From NCBI GenBank assembly GCA_964388665.1, contig CAYMBJ010000036.1:1-39643 (forward strand): a stretch of DNA of 39,643 nucleotides. The letters are read 5' to 3'. Under the pieces are notes generated by a model. It had not been told where the DNA came from and ran no database searches. It worked only from the letters and a program-made list of their open reading frames with translations. Below, piece by piece: positions 15,336 to 22,970 of the stretch. The stretch's first letter is position 1. Every line of letters begins with the position of its first letter. Position numbers and translations under genes: made by a program. Source of the stretch: CALCCV01 sp964388665. Its GTDB lineage: Bacteria; Bdellovibrionota; Bdellovibrionia; Bdellovibrionales; Bdellovibrionaceae.

Positions 15336-16438
15336 GCTTTAAAGAAAATTATCCTTCGTCGCCTTTTGGTGAAGAGATTCCAGGAATTCCGTCGGGGCGC
15401 GAGGTGGAGTGGGAGCCATTGGTGGATTATCGGCGCAATGGCGTGAGCGAAAATACCATCCACGGTGCTGTCGCTTGGTGCTCCGGGCAAAAATTGATTC
15501 ACTCATTTGGTGGCAATGTACTTTGCTATGGTCGCTCCATGATGAAGCTGCTTTATATGAAGGTCTTTGTCGATGAACTGGCGACAACCACTGACTGGCG
15601 ACAAAAAGCGATCAGTGTGGCCAGTCACAATGGCGCGGCTGAACATGTTGAAGCCGCGCAGTCCCTCCTGACTGAGGGCGAATGGGGCCTGATGCAAACG
15701 CCCTTGGATCTTCCTTTGGTGCAGTTCGGACGACAGGTTCGTCGACCACGTCGCTGGTTCAATAATTCCTCTGGTCATCACGCCGCGATTTTGCGCGGAT
15801 GCCGACTCAAAGGATGGCCGCGTGCGGGCTACACCCTTCCCACTCATCCGCTCTTTCAAGAATATATGAAAGTGATTCGCCAATATTTGGGCGAAACCTG
15901 GCAACCCAGACGAGTGGCTCGCGATGGCGATGGTCTGCCCACCGTGGCGATGACGGTCAAAGAGTTGGCCCAGTGCTATGCGGGTCTGGCCTCTCACAAA
16001 AATGAAGATTGGATTTGGGAGTCGATGATTCGTTATCCTGATTTGGTGGGGGGCTTCAATCGATTGGACACCACCATTATGAAATCCTGTCGCGGCCAAG
16101 TGATCGCCAAAGAAGGTGCCGATGGTCTTTTGGGCATGGCCATTGAGTTGCCAGAATACCCCGAAGGCTTGGGAGTGGTGATCAAAATCGCTTCAGGGTG
16201 GAATCCACAAGCCACCTGGTACATCGCCCGCGGAATCTTGGGAGTCTTGGGTTTTGAATTGCGCAATCCCTATCCGCTGCGCCGCCAGAAGGCCTTTTTG
16301 GTCCCCGGGATTGTGCCTCCCGACAAAGTGGAGCGACTCGGTCAGATTGCCACTTGGGACGAGTGGGATCCTGATCACGACCGATGGTACTTTCCGATCA
16401 CAGAGTCCGATGGGAAATCAGAGGAGAAATCACTATGA
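15332..16438 (+). CDS. Divergent asparaginase-II-family (Ser-Lys) amidohydrolase-like protein
   Basis: 368 residues resembling the Asparaginase_II family (class 3, Rhizobium etli ReAV type). The two Ser-Lys pairs of that family appear conserved: S69-MM-K72, S98 in ASHNGAAEHV, and K260 in IAKEGADG. The zinc site does not: the CSGKH motif reads SSGHH (146-150) and DGCG reads DGDG (198-201). Ligands Cys, Lys, Cys thus become Ser146, His149, Asp200 with the same 3- and 51-residue spacing. The CGPH loop is also replaced. This suggests hydrolysis of an amide other than asparagine, perhaps an intermediate of this pathway. Start TTG 15332 overlaps the previous stop as TTGA, with GGGGAGG upstream. Its own stop overlaps the next gene. 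Confidence 0.75.
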   Translation: MSFKENYPSSPFGEEIPGIPSGREVEWEPLVDYRRNGVSENTIHGAVAWCSGQKLIHSFGGNVLCYGRSMMKLLYMKVFVDELATTTDWRQKAISVASHNGAAEHVEAAQSLLTEGEWGLMQTPLDLPLVQFGRQVRRPRRWFNNSSGHHAAILRGCRLKGWPRAGYTLPTHPLFQEYMKVIRQYLGETWQPRRVARDGDGLPTVAMTVKELAQCYAGLASHKNEDWIWESMIRYPDLVGGFNRLDTTIMKSCRGQVIAKEGADGLLGMAIELPEYPEGLGVVIKIASGWNPQATWYIARGILGVLGFELRNPYPLRRQKAFLVPGIVPPDKVERLGQIATWDEWDPDHDRWYFPITESDGKSEEKSL

Positions 16439-16848
16439 AAATCAATGCAGAAAAAGCGCCAGAGCCCGTGGGGGCCTACCCGCATGCCCGCCGCCATGGA
16501 GATCTGCTATTTCTTTCTGGAGTGGGCCCGCGACAGCCGGGTACGAGTGATATTCCTGGCGTTCACAAAACGGCCTTGGGTGAGGTGCTCAGTTACGACA
16601 TCGAAGTGGAAACAGAATCGGTCATCAACAACGTCAAAATTATCCTTGAGGCGGCCGGAAGCTCATTGGAGCAGGTCATTGATGTGCAGGTTTTTCTCAC
16701 AAATATGAAGCGCGATTTTGCAGATTTCAACAAGGTCTATGCTCGTCACTTCACTTCCATTGGCGCGACTCGAACCACCGTTGAGGTTGGCGCACTGCCC
16801 ACCCCAATCCACGTGGAATTCAAGGTGATTGCGGCTTTCAAGCCCTAG
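16435..16848 (+). CDS. RidA-family enamine/imine deaminase, 2-aminomuconate deaminase type (AmnD-like)
   Basis: 137 residues of the YjgF/RidA/UK114 family, which hydrolyses enamines or imines and releases ammonia. The carboxylate-binding Arg113 (ATRTTVEVG) and Glu128 (HVEFKV) match RidA Arg105 and Glu120 in spacing. The family also contains 2-aminomuconate deaminase, which converts 2-aminomuconate to 4-oxalocrotonate and ammonia; the gene's place after a ring-cleavage dioxygenase pair and a semialdehyde dehydrogenase favours that role. ATG 16435 overlaps the preceding stop as ATGA and has AGGAG upstream. It is the last gene of the operon. Confidence 0.85.
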   Translation: MKINAEKAPEPVGAYPHARRHGDLLFLSGVGPRQPGTSDIPGVHKTALGEVLSYDIEVETESVINNVKIILEAAGSSLEQVIDVQVFLTNMKRDFADFNKVYARHFTSIGATRTTVEVGALPTPIHVEFKVIAAFKP

Positions 16849-17239
16849 CGATTTGTCTAGAAAATCGGCGGAGAGAGGTCTGCGCAAGGCAAAAAGCCTA
16901 TCGTGGCGCATAAAATTTGAAAAAAAATTTTGTTTCTCAACACGGTGATGGGCTCACTGTGGCCATTGCCGAGTGGGATTTGCTTAAAAATATGCCATAA
17001 GCGGAAGTTATCGCATTCTGTTGAGTGGTTCCAAAAAGGGTTCGAATTTCAATCAGATATGCGAGTTCCACTGTCAGTAGTGGTGACAAGCCTGCATTTT
17101 TTGCAGGAATTCTGCGCAAATGCGAGCAATTTGCCAGCTCTTCCATAAGGAATCCTTATGGTATCGATCGTAACATATTCCTTGTGCCTTGTGGGGCCTT
17201 TCCCTTAGAAGAATCCATAACAGGGGAGGATCTGTTCAC
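16849..17239. other. 391-bp intergenic region with several small hairpins
   Basis: No coding region is evident. From left to right: an AGGC-AAAAA-GCCT hairpin nested between GCGC repeats (about 16882-16910), followed by an A/T-rich tract, which may end transcription of the upstream operon; CCACT/AGTGG (about 17069-17084); CCTGCA/TGCAGG around a T-run (about 17091-17106); and the 19-nt dyad at 17143-17161. The leader of the serine protease gene ends here with GGGGAGGA before the ATG. Confidence 0.45.
17143..17161. promoter_or_regulatory. 19-nt perfect dyad, candidate operator of the serine protease gene
   Basis: CCATAAGGA at 17143-17151 is the exact reverse complement of 17153-17161 around a single central base. 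A stem with a 1-nt loop cannot form a normal hairpin, so a dimeric repressor or activator site is the simplest reading. It lies 79-97 nt upstream of the protease ATG. No regulator gene is adjacent. Confidence 0.4.
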
Positions 17240-18511
17240 ATGAAAAATATCGCAAAAAACAAAAGCCAGGAAGCTAACCACAACTCATCTTCAGATGCGG
17301 CAACTTTAGAGGGATTGATCATTTCTAAGTTTCCATCTGCCGCAAAAAATTATTTTTCAAGGTCTTCTGATATTTTGACGTCAATGGCAGCTGCCGCACT
17401 TTTAGTTGTTTCCGTCGGATGCCAAAAGCCACATGCCCCAAAGCTCAATTCAGCAGATTTGCGAACCCATGCTGCTGATCAGTCTGGGATCATCAACGGC
17501 GATGTCGTTGCTGATGCGGACCCAATTGCAAAAACCACAGTGGGAATTTTGGATTTGAAACAAGGTTCTTTGTGCACAGGCTCTATAATCGCTGATGACA
17601 TGGTGATGACGGCAGCCCACTGCTTGGGTTCTGGAAAGTTACTCCTCGTGTTTATGCCAGATCTTGGTAAGGTATTTTCGGCGTTGAGTGGCGACAATCA
17701 AGCCCAAGTGAATGCGGTTCGTCCGTTTTTACGAGCGGCCTCAGCTTCGGCCATGCATCCAAATTACCTGAAGCTCAATGCAGATATCAAAGCCCTGCAA
17801 GATCGAATTGAAGCGGGCGAAATGGTCACCAGTGAAGAAATCACTGCAGTCGTGGGCCGCGCCGATCATGGCGATATGTTGGTCTTAAAGTTCACTGGCG
17901 GTCTGCCTGCAGGTTATGCCCCAGCGGAAGTTTTGAACAGATATCATGAATTTCGAATGGGCGATGAAGTTGTTCTTGCTGGCTTTGGCATCAACAATGG
18001 TGTGACCCATGAAAATGACAATCTTTTGCACAAAACCAAGGTGAGTATTGAGAGTCCTAACTTTGGCCAGTTTGAAGTTCTTTTGGATCAGCGCAAGGGA
18101 ACAGGCGCTTGTCATGGAGATTCTGGCGGCCCAGCGTTTGCGACCGTTAACGGTAAACAGTTGCTCTTTGGTGTGACTTCCCGCGGGTACTTGGACGAGA
18201 AGGACGATTGCTCGCAGTTTTCAGTCTATTCGAATTTTGTTGCGGCCAAAGATTGGTTGGATTCGGCGATGGCAGAATTGGCTTTGCCAGCGCAAACTGC
18301 ACCAATTGCTGCTGTTGGTGAGCCCGCCGCTTCGTCAAAGGCAAGTACTCAAGTCATTGCAGAAGCCATGGTGGATGCGACCTCTCTGGAGGTGTTCTTG
18401 AACCACAACTCTGCAATACAGTCAGCGCTGTTGACTGGCAAAGCCAAGGCCAAAAGCCAAGGGCGAGTCTATCGATTGAGTCTTGATAAGCTAGGAGTTC
18501 TCGGACTATAA
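17240..18511 (+). CDS. Trypsin-like (S1 family) serine protease, probable lipoprotein
   Basis: 423 residues. The chymotrypsin-fold catalytic triad is complete: His127 (TAAHCLG), Asp212 (GDMLVLKF) and Ser295 (GACHGDSGGPAF). The activation-like sequence IINGDVV near residue 84-90 resembles the IVGG start of mature trypsins, suggesting a propeptide. The N-terminus is unusual: about 40 polar residues precede a hydrophobic stretch ending in SVGC (Cys61), a plausible lipobox, so the enzyme may be an outer-membrane lipoprotein. An insertion of about 40 residues (about 175-205) sits between the His and Asp segments. The C-terminal 90 residues are a low-complexity tail. Start ATG 17240 has GGGGAGGA upstream. 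It is a single-gene unit ended by a strong terminator. Confidence 0.88.
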   Translation: MKNIAKNKSQEANHNSSSDAATLEGLIISKFPSAAKNYFSRSSDILTSMAAAALLVVSVGCQKPHAPKLNSADLRTHAADQSGIINGDVVADADPIAKTTVGILDLKQGSLCTGSIIADDMVMTAAHCLGSGKLLLVFMPDLGKVFSALSGDNQAQVNAVRPFLRAASASAMHPNYLKLNADIKALQDRIEAGEMVTSEEITAVVGRADHGDMLVLKFTGGLPAGYAPAEVLNRYHEFRMGDEVVLAGFGINNGVTHENDNLLHKTKVSIESPNFGQFEVLLDQRKGTGACHGDSGGPAFATVNGKQLLFGVTSRGYLDEKDDCSQFSVYSNFVAAKDWLDSAMAELALPAQTAPIAAVGEPAASSKASTQVIAEAMVDATSLEVFLNHNSAIQSALLTGKAKAKSQGRVYRLSLDKLGVLGL

Positions 18512-18518
18512 AAACACG

Positions 18519-18557
18519 CACCATTCAATATTGCGAATTGAATGGTGATGTTTTTTT
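18519..18557. terminator. Bidirectional intrinsic terminator
   Basis: An 11-bp perfect stem (18519-18529 CACCATTCAAT with 18537-18547) and 7-nt loop are followed by seven T (18551-18557) on the plus strand. On the minus strand the stem is followed by GTTTTT. It lies between the convergent serine protease and GYF-domain genes and should end both. Confidence 0.85.
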
Positions 18558-18579
18558 AGAGTCTATTCGGATTATAAGT

Positions 18580-19818
18580 CTATCCAGATTTTTTTAGAAT
18601 CTTCATATTGACTGACGATGAAAAGCCCTCTGAGAGATTGCCAAATTGATCGAGGGCCTTGACTTCAACGTTGACCTTTTCTCCGGCGACTGCGGATTGC
18701 GGCGTCACCACCACAAGTCTCACTGCTGGGCCAGCGACAAATTGAACTTTTTTTGGAGAGCAATTCACAGGTTTTTCGTGATCTATGTTTTGCAATGAGA
18801 TTTCTATGGTTTCAACCAAGGTGCTGCGGATTTGAACTTGGGCAATGCCTCGCTGGAGCTTCATGTTTCCGGTAAACTGAGCTTGGCCAGTGGATTTCAA
18901 TTCAAAACTGGCATCGCACTGTGTGGCGATATTGCCAAACTGGTCTTTGGCCAGGACTTGCAGAATGGCTTGATCGCCGACGGAGACCTTGTCCGCCACT
19001 GCAATTTCTAATTCACTCACCTGGTTGGGTTGAACAGCGATGGCGGCATGAGCCGTTTTTTCGGTCAACTCACCATTTTCGAGCTCGATGATAAAATCAC
19101 CAGAGATTTTTAAATCGGCCAAGGTCAGTTCTGCCTTGCCGTTTTTCAATTCAATTTTTTGCTCGCCTATAGAAAAAGAGGTGGCGGCGCGAGGCATCTG
19201 CACAACTTCATCGTTCTTTTCAGAAGCAGATGGCAGGGGGTAATCTATGTGGGGATCTGTGATCTCGGCAGGCCTTTCGTCATCAGCCTCTTTGGCATCT
19301 TCTGAGATTAGAATCAGGCCAACGGGTCCCGTCGGAGGTGCGTTCTTCGGTTTTTCCGGCAATGGCTGCGCAAGCGCTTTGGGCTCAGTCTGGCTGGATT
19401 TGATATTGGGCAAAGGAGCGAGATTCATTTCATTTTCTGATTCAGACACCGGCACCATCGGTTCGATCTGAGTCTGTTGACTTAAACTTAGATTCTGATT
19501 CTGATTCTGATTCTGATTTCGAAATTTGACCTCGGGTGCCTTCATCTGCAAACCTTTGGAGGGATTGTCGTTGGCACTGCTGGAGCTTTTTTCTTGTTTG
19601 GGAGCGAGTGCATTTGCGGCTTCATCTTTTTTTACAAAACCTTTGAGCCCTGGCAACGTGTGAATGGGCACCCAGTCCTGGGGGCCTTCAAGAAAGGCTT
19701 TGTCATTGAGATTGAGATCCTGATTGGAAAGCATCTTGCGAATCTCTTCGAGGTTGAATGGTCCTAGATACTTGCTCTCATGGGAGACGTAGTAAGCTGT
19801 TTGTGACGAAGCTGACAT
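18580..19818 (-). CDS. GYF_2-domain protein with C-terminal Ig-like repeats
   Basis: 412 residues. The N-terminal 50 residues match the GYF_2 pattern (YYVSHESKYLGPFNLEEIRKM, then AFLEGPQDWVPI). A disordered stretch of about 150 residues, rich in Asn, Gln, Pro, Glu and Ser, follows and includes the NQ repeat. Two invasin-like Ig domains end the protein, each with the DQFGN motif (KDQFGNIATQ and LDQFGNLSEG). No signal peptide is seen, so it may be cytoplasmic or exported without Sec. GYF_2 domains are usually thought to bind partner proteins; I know of no defined function for this combination. ATG 19818 was chosen because AAGGGA lies 7 nt upstream; a TTG six codons earlier lacks one. Confidence 0.75.
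   Translation of the reverse strand: MSASSQTAYYVSHESKYLGPFNLEEIRKMLSNQDLNLNDKAFLEGPQDWVPIHTLPGLKGFVKKDEAANALAPKQEKSSSSANDNPSKGLQMKAPEVKFRNQNQNQNQNLSLSQQTQIEPMVPVSESENEMNLAPLPNIKSSQTEPKALAQPLPEKPKNAPPTGPVGLILISEDAKEADDERPAEITDPHIDYPLPSASEKNDEVVQMPRAATSFSIGEQKIELKNGKAELTLADLKISGDFIIELENGELTEKTAHAAIAVQPNQVSELEIAVADKVSVGDQAILQVLAKDQFGNIATQCDASFELKSTGQAQFTGNMKLQRGIAQVQIRSTLVETIEISLQNIDHEKPVNCSPKKVQFVAGPAVRLVVVTPQSAVAGEKVNVEVKALDQFGNLSEGFSSSVNMKILKKSG
19491..19514. repeat. Hexanucleotide tandem repeat (GATTCT)x4 inside the GYF_2 gene
   Basis: Four exact GATTCT units followed by a near-copy (GATTTC) encode alternating Asn and Gln residues in the disordered linker. Six-base units keep the frame, so slippage would change linker length without knocking out the gene. 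Confidence 0.85.
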
Positions 19819-19969
19819 ATATATGATTCCCTTCAAGAGCTGTTTCGTCAGATTGGCAAAAAAAGTTTAGCGATTGCTGGAGAAAGTGAAAATCCCTCCC
19901 ATTTGACATTCCCTCATGTCGGGTTGGCCTCTGGCTTCATGGACATATGTCTGGGGGACGCTGTGCATG

Positions 19970-20869
19970 CTATGAAAAAAACAATATGGCAAGACCAATC
20001 AAAAAGAAAACAAGGCCCAAAAGCAGATAGCGATTGGGCCAGGTCTTTTGCCTGAGACATTCAAAAAGCGCCGCAACAATGGGGCTCATCATGACGATCG
20101 CAGACACGGTGGCAATGTGCCCATACTTGATGGCTGTCAGATACAAAAAGAGCGCCAAGAAAGTTCCTAAAAAGCTGGCGAGAACAACGAGTTGGCGATC
20201 AAGTTTATTGAGATCCAGAAATCCATTAACCAATGGCAGCTTGAGAGGAAATCCCCAGCTCAGAAAAGGAAAAATGCAAAGTGCGCCTATGCAGCGAATT
20301 GTATTCACCATCGCGGGGTGGAGCTCAAATCCACTGGCGGCTGCCTGTACGTAGGAGGCTTTGGTGAGCATCAGACCGCAGGCGTCCAGCATCACTCCGC
20401 AAAAACCGGCGGCCAGACCACGCATTTCCCAGTGGCCGGATTTGCGAAATTTTTCGAAGCTGAATATAAATAGGCAGATCATAAGACTGATGACCGCCAA
20501 GAGCTTAACAAGAGGAAAGACTTCGCCAAAGACAATGCTCGATGCAAACCCAAGGAAGATGGGCGAAAAACCAAAAATCATGAGCGTTCGCGCTGTGCCG
20601 ATTCGTATGTAGGCATGAAATAAAAACAGATCACCAATCATCAGCCCCATGACGCCGCTTAATAATAGATAGACATAGATCCAGGGTTCTTCAGGCCAAG
20701 CGGCCCGCAAAACAAAAACCGTCGGGAGAAAACACAAGAAGGCCACGACAGCCTTGAATCCATTCATCCACAGCACCGATCGGCGCCGTGAAAATTCTGT
20801 AAACAGGACACTGGCCAGTGAAAAAGACAAAGTGGAACCTAAAGCAAGGACAAGCGCCCATTTATGCAT
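19970..20869 (-). CDS. EamA/DMT-family membrane transporter
   Basis: 299 residues, almost entirely hydrophobic, with about ten membrane helices arranged as two EamA repeats (break near residue 150). Landmarks are the GVMGLMIGDLFLFHAYIRIG region in repeat 1 and the FLALFLYLTAIKYGHIATVSAIVMMSPIVAALFE region in repeat 2, typical of drug/metabolite exporters. Substrate is unknown. It begins 13 bp after the agmatinase stop on the same strand, so the two are probably cotranscribed and the substrate could be an amine or amino acid; that is inference only. No terminator is evident downstream. Confidence 0.88.
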   Translation of the reverse strand: MHKWALVLALGSTLSFSLASVLFTEFSRRRSVLWMNGFKAVVAFLCFLPTVFVLRAAWPEEPWIYVYLLLSGVMGLMIGDLFLFHAYIRIGTARTLMIFGFSPIFLGFASSIVFGEVFPLVKLLAVISLMICLFIFSFEKFRKSGHWEMRGLAAGFCGVMLDACGLMLTKASYVQAAASGFELHPAMVNTIRCIGALCIFPFLSWGFPLKLPLVNGFLDLNKLDRQLVVLASFLGTFLALFLYLTAIKYGHIATVSAIVMMSPIVAALFECLRQKTWPNRYLLLGLVFFLIGLAILFFS

Positions 20870-20882
20870 ACTGTATCGCTTT

Positions 20883-21803
20883 TCAGTTCATCAGACAGAG
20901 TATTTCAAATGCGGCATCGACGCCAGCCAGAGCGGTGAGCCCTGCATGATCATAAGGAGGAGATATTTCGACAATGTCGGCGCCGATCAATTTAGAAATC
21001 TTAAGGGCACGCAAGATCCTTTGTGCTTCATAGGTGGAAAGTCCACCAGGAACTGGGGTTCCGGTGCCGGGTGCATACGCGGGATCCAGGCAATCGATGT
21101 CGTAGCTGATATAAGTCGGTCCCTTCATTGCAGGCAATTGGTTGCAGAACTCACTGATTGTGCAGTCACGAATCTGATCAATCGTGAAATGTTTGACAGC
21201 GTTTTTTTTAACAAAATCCAAGTCGGCGCCAGAGGCCAAGGGACCGCGCAGTCCAATTTGCAGTGATCGCTTGGGATCCACAATGCCCTCTTCAATGGCG
21301 TGGCGAAAAAAACTACCGTGGTGAAATTCTTCTCCCCAGGCCGCCGGATAGGTGTCGAGATGGGCATCAAAGTGCACCACGCCTATGGGGCCGTGTTTTT
21401 TTGCGGCGGCTCGCAGAATCGGCAAAGTGATGGAGTGGTCGCCCCCCACAGCCAAAAATTGTTTATTGAGTTTCATGAGTTCCGTCACATAGAGTTGAAT
21501 TTTGTCGTAGGTTTTCTCTCTTGAAATAGGCACCGTCGGACAATCTCCGATGTCGGCGATTTTTTTTGAATCGAAAAGAGATTCCCCTCTTGCCCAATTG
21601 TAGCTCCGCCCAAGGCTGGAGAAATCTCTCACTAAGGTGGGCGCAAAGCGCGAGCCAGGTCGATAAGAAGCGCCTCCATCAAAGGGTACGCCGAACACAC
21701 CCACTTCGTAGTCTGCATCCACAGCAACCACGGGAAGACGGAAAAAGGTTTTGATTCCAGAAAATCTTGGGAATTCGCGACCGCTCAGGGGTTGGTAGTC
21801 CAT
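20883..21803 (-). CDS. speB: Agmatinase / arginase-family ureohydrolase
   Basis: 306 residues, the usual agmatinase length. The binuclear manganese site is complete: GGDH (His123), FDAHLD (Asp146, His148, Asp150) and DIDCLDP (Asp235, Asp237). The GTGTPVPGGLS segment after the last metal motif is typical of SpeB. Agmatinase hydrolyses agmatine to putrescine and urea; guanidinobutyrase or another ureohydrolase remains possible, since specificity residues are hard to judge by eye. I prefer ATG 21803 with AGAGGTG close upstream; GTG 21809 is an alternative. No arginine decarboxylase is in view. It is divergent from mutY and followed by the EamA transporter. Confidence 0.85.
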   Translation of the reverse strand: MDYQPLSGREFPRFSGIKTFFRLPVVAVDADYEVGVFGVPFDGGASYRPGSRFAPTLVRDFSSLGRSYNWARGESLFDSKKIADIGDCPTVPISREKTYDKIQLYVTELMKLNKQFLAVGGDHSITLPILRAAAKKHGPIGVVHFDAHLDTYPAAWGEEFHHGSFFRHAIEEGIVDPKRSLQIGLRGPLASGADLDFVKKNAVKHFTIDQIRDCTISEFCNQLPAMKGPTYISYDIDCLDPAYAPGTGTPVPGGLSTYEAQRILRALKISKLIGADIVEISPPYDHAGLTALAGVDAAFEILCLMN

Positions 21804-21923
21804 TTTCACCTCTTTCAGCAGAATCTAGGTAAGCTTCCAAAGAGCCTACCTGGAATGGCCACGAAAACAATAGTAATATTTAGAGTGATTGCGCGGCTCA
21901 CATCTAGTATGTGTCATAGAAAT

Positions 21924-22970
21924 ATGAATATTGAAAAAAGAATTCCTGAAAACTTTTTTTCAGTGAAAAAGAATGGGGAGCTACGGAGCGAATTGTTGAA
22001 TTGGTACGCAGCTGCACATCGTGATTTGCCTTGGCGAAAAACGCGAGACCCTTATGCAATTTGGATTTCAGAAGTGATGCTGCAGCAGACAACATCTGCG
22101 GCTGTCCGTGGATTTTATACAAAGTTTCTGCAGCGTTTTCCAACTGTGGAAAAACTGGCGGACGCATCGATTGAGTCCGTGTACGAAATGTGGGCGGGCT
22201 TGGGATACTATTCGCGTGCACGCAACCTCCATGCAGCGGCCAAGGAGATGGCACAGCACGGATTTCCGCGCACCAGTGAGGAGCTGTTGAGATTGCCTGG
22301 ATTTGGTCATTACACAGCAAGAAGTGTGGCGAGCTTGGCATTTGACGAAGCCAGTGGCGTGGTTGATGGTAATGTGATTCGAGTTTTGTCGCGCTTTTAT
22401 GCTTGGCCGGTGCAAGCTTGGAAGTCAAATGAACGTGCACAATTGCAGACGGTGATGGATGCATGGGTGTGCGGCGTTTCTTCGGCACTGCTGAATCAAG
22501 CGATCATGGAATTGGGCGCGGCCATCTGTAGACCCATCAATCCCACTTGCCTGCTCTGTCCTCTGCGCAAGGGCTGCGCGGCTCACGCCAAGCGAAAGAC
22601 ACAGGAGTTCCCGCTCGCAAAACCCAAACGCAATGTCGAAATTTGGAACTGGTCAGTGCATATCGTTGAAAAAAACAATCGCTTTGGTCTGGTTGAAAAT
22701 GCCTATGCACCTTTTTTAAGAGGCAAATTGATTTTTCCGGGTCGGGCGGCGAAGGTCGAGTCGATGCCTCAGAACTATTTTGTGAAGCATTCAATCACAC
22801 ATCACCAAATTTATGTGCAGGTTCTCAAAGAAAAGTGGAAACAGGACTTATCAATCCAGTGGATTCCCTTTCAAAATATTCAAAGGGTCAACCCTTCATC
22901 CCTGTTACAGAAAGTATTGACGAAATGGCAGAATACGAAGAATTCAAAATCTGCAGGCTCACTGAGCTAA
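21924..22970 (+). CDS. mutY: A/G-specific adenine DNA glycosylase MutY
   Basis: 348 residues. MutY removes adenine mispaired with 8-oxoguanine. Catalytic Glu50 lies in ISEVMLQQT and Asp148 in VVDGNVIRVLSR. The helix-hairpin-helix region is LLRLPGFGHYTARSVAS, and the [4Fe-4S] ligands are Cys202, 209, 212 and 218 (C-x6-C-x2-C-x5-C). About 130 residues follow, matching the MutT-like C-terminal domain that recognises 8-oxoguanine. The start is uncertain: ATG 21924 gives about 25 residues before the conserved LNWY...LPW segment, and upstream ATGs at 21909 and 21855 also lack a good ribosome-binding site. The end overlaps the next gene by 46 nt. Confidence 0.9.
   Translation: MNIEKRIPENFFSVKKNGELRSELLNWYAAAHRDLPWRKTRDPYAIWISEVMLQQTTSAAVRGFYTKFLQRFPTVEKLADASIESVYEMWAGLGYYSRARNLHAAAKEMAQHGFPRTSEELLRLPGFGHYTARSVASLAFDEASGVVDGNVIRVLSRFYAWPVQAWKSNERAQLQTVMDAWVCGVSSALLNQAIMELGAAICRPINPTCLLCPLRKGCAAHAKRKTQEFPLAKPKRNVEIWNWSVHIVEKNNRFGLVENAYAPFLRGKLIFPGRAAKVESMPQNYFVKHSITHHQIYVQVLKEKWKQDLSIQWIPFQNIQRVNPSSLLQKVLTKWQNTKNSKSAGSLS

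Noticed and set aside
21904..22488. A 194-codon open frame antisense to mutY
   Set aside because: It lacks any recognisable motif and mirrors the strongly conserved mutY coding region.
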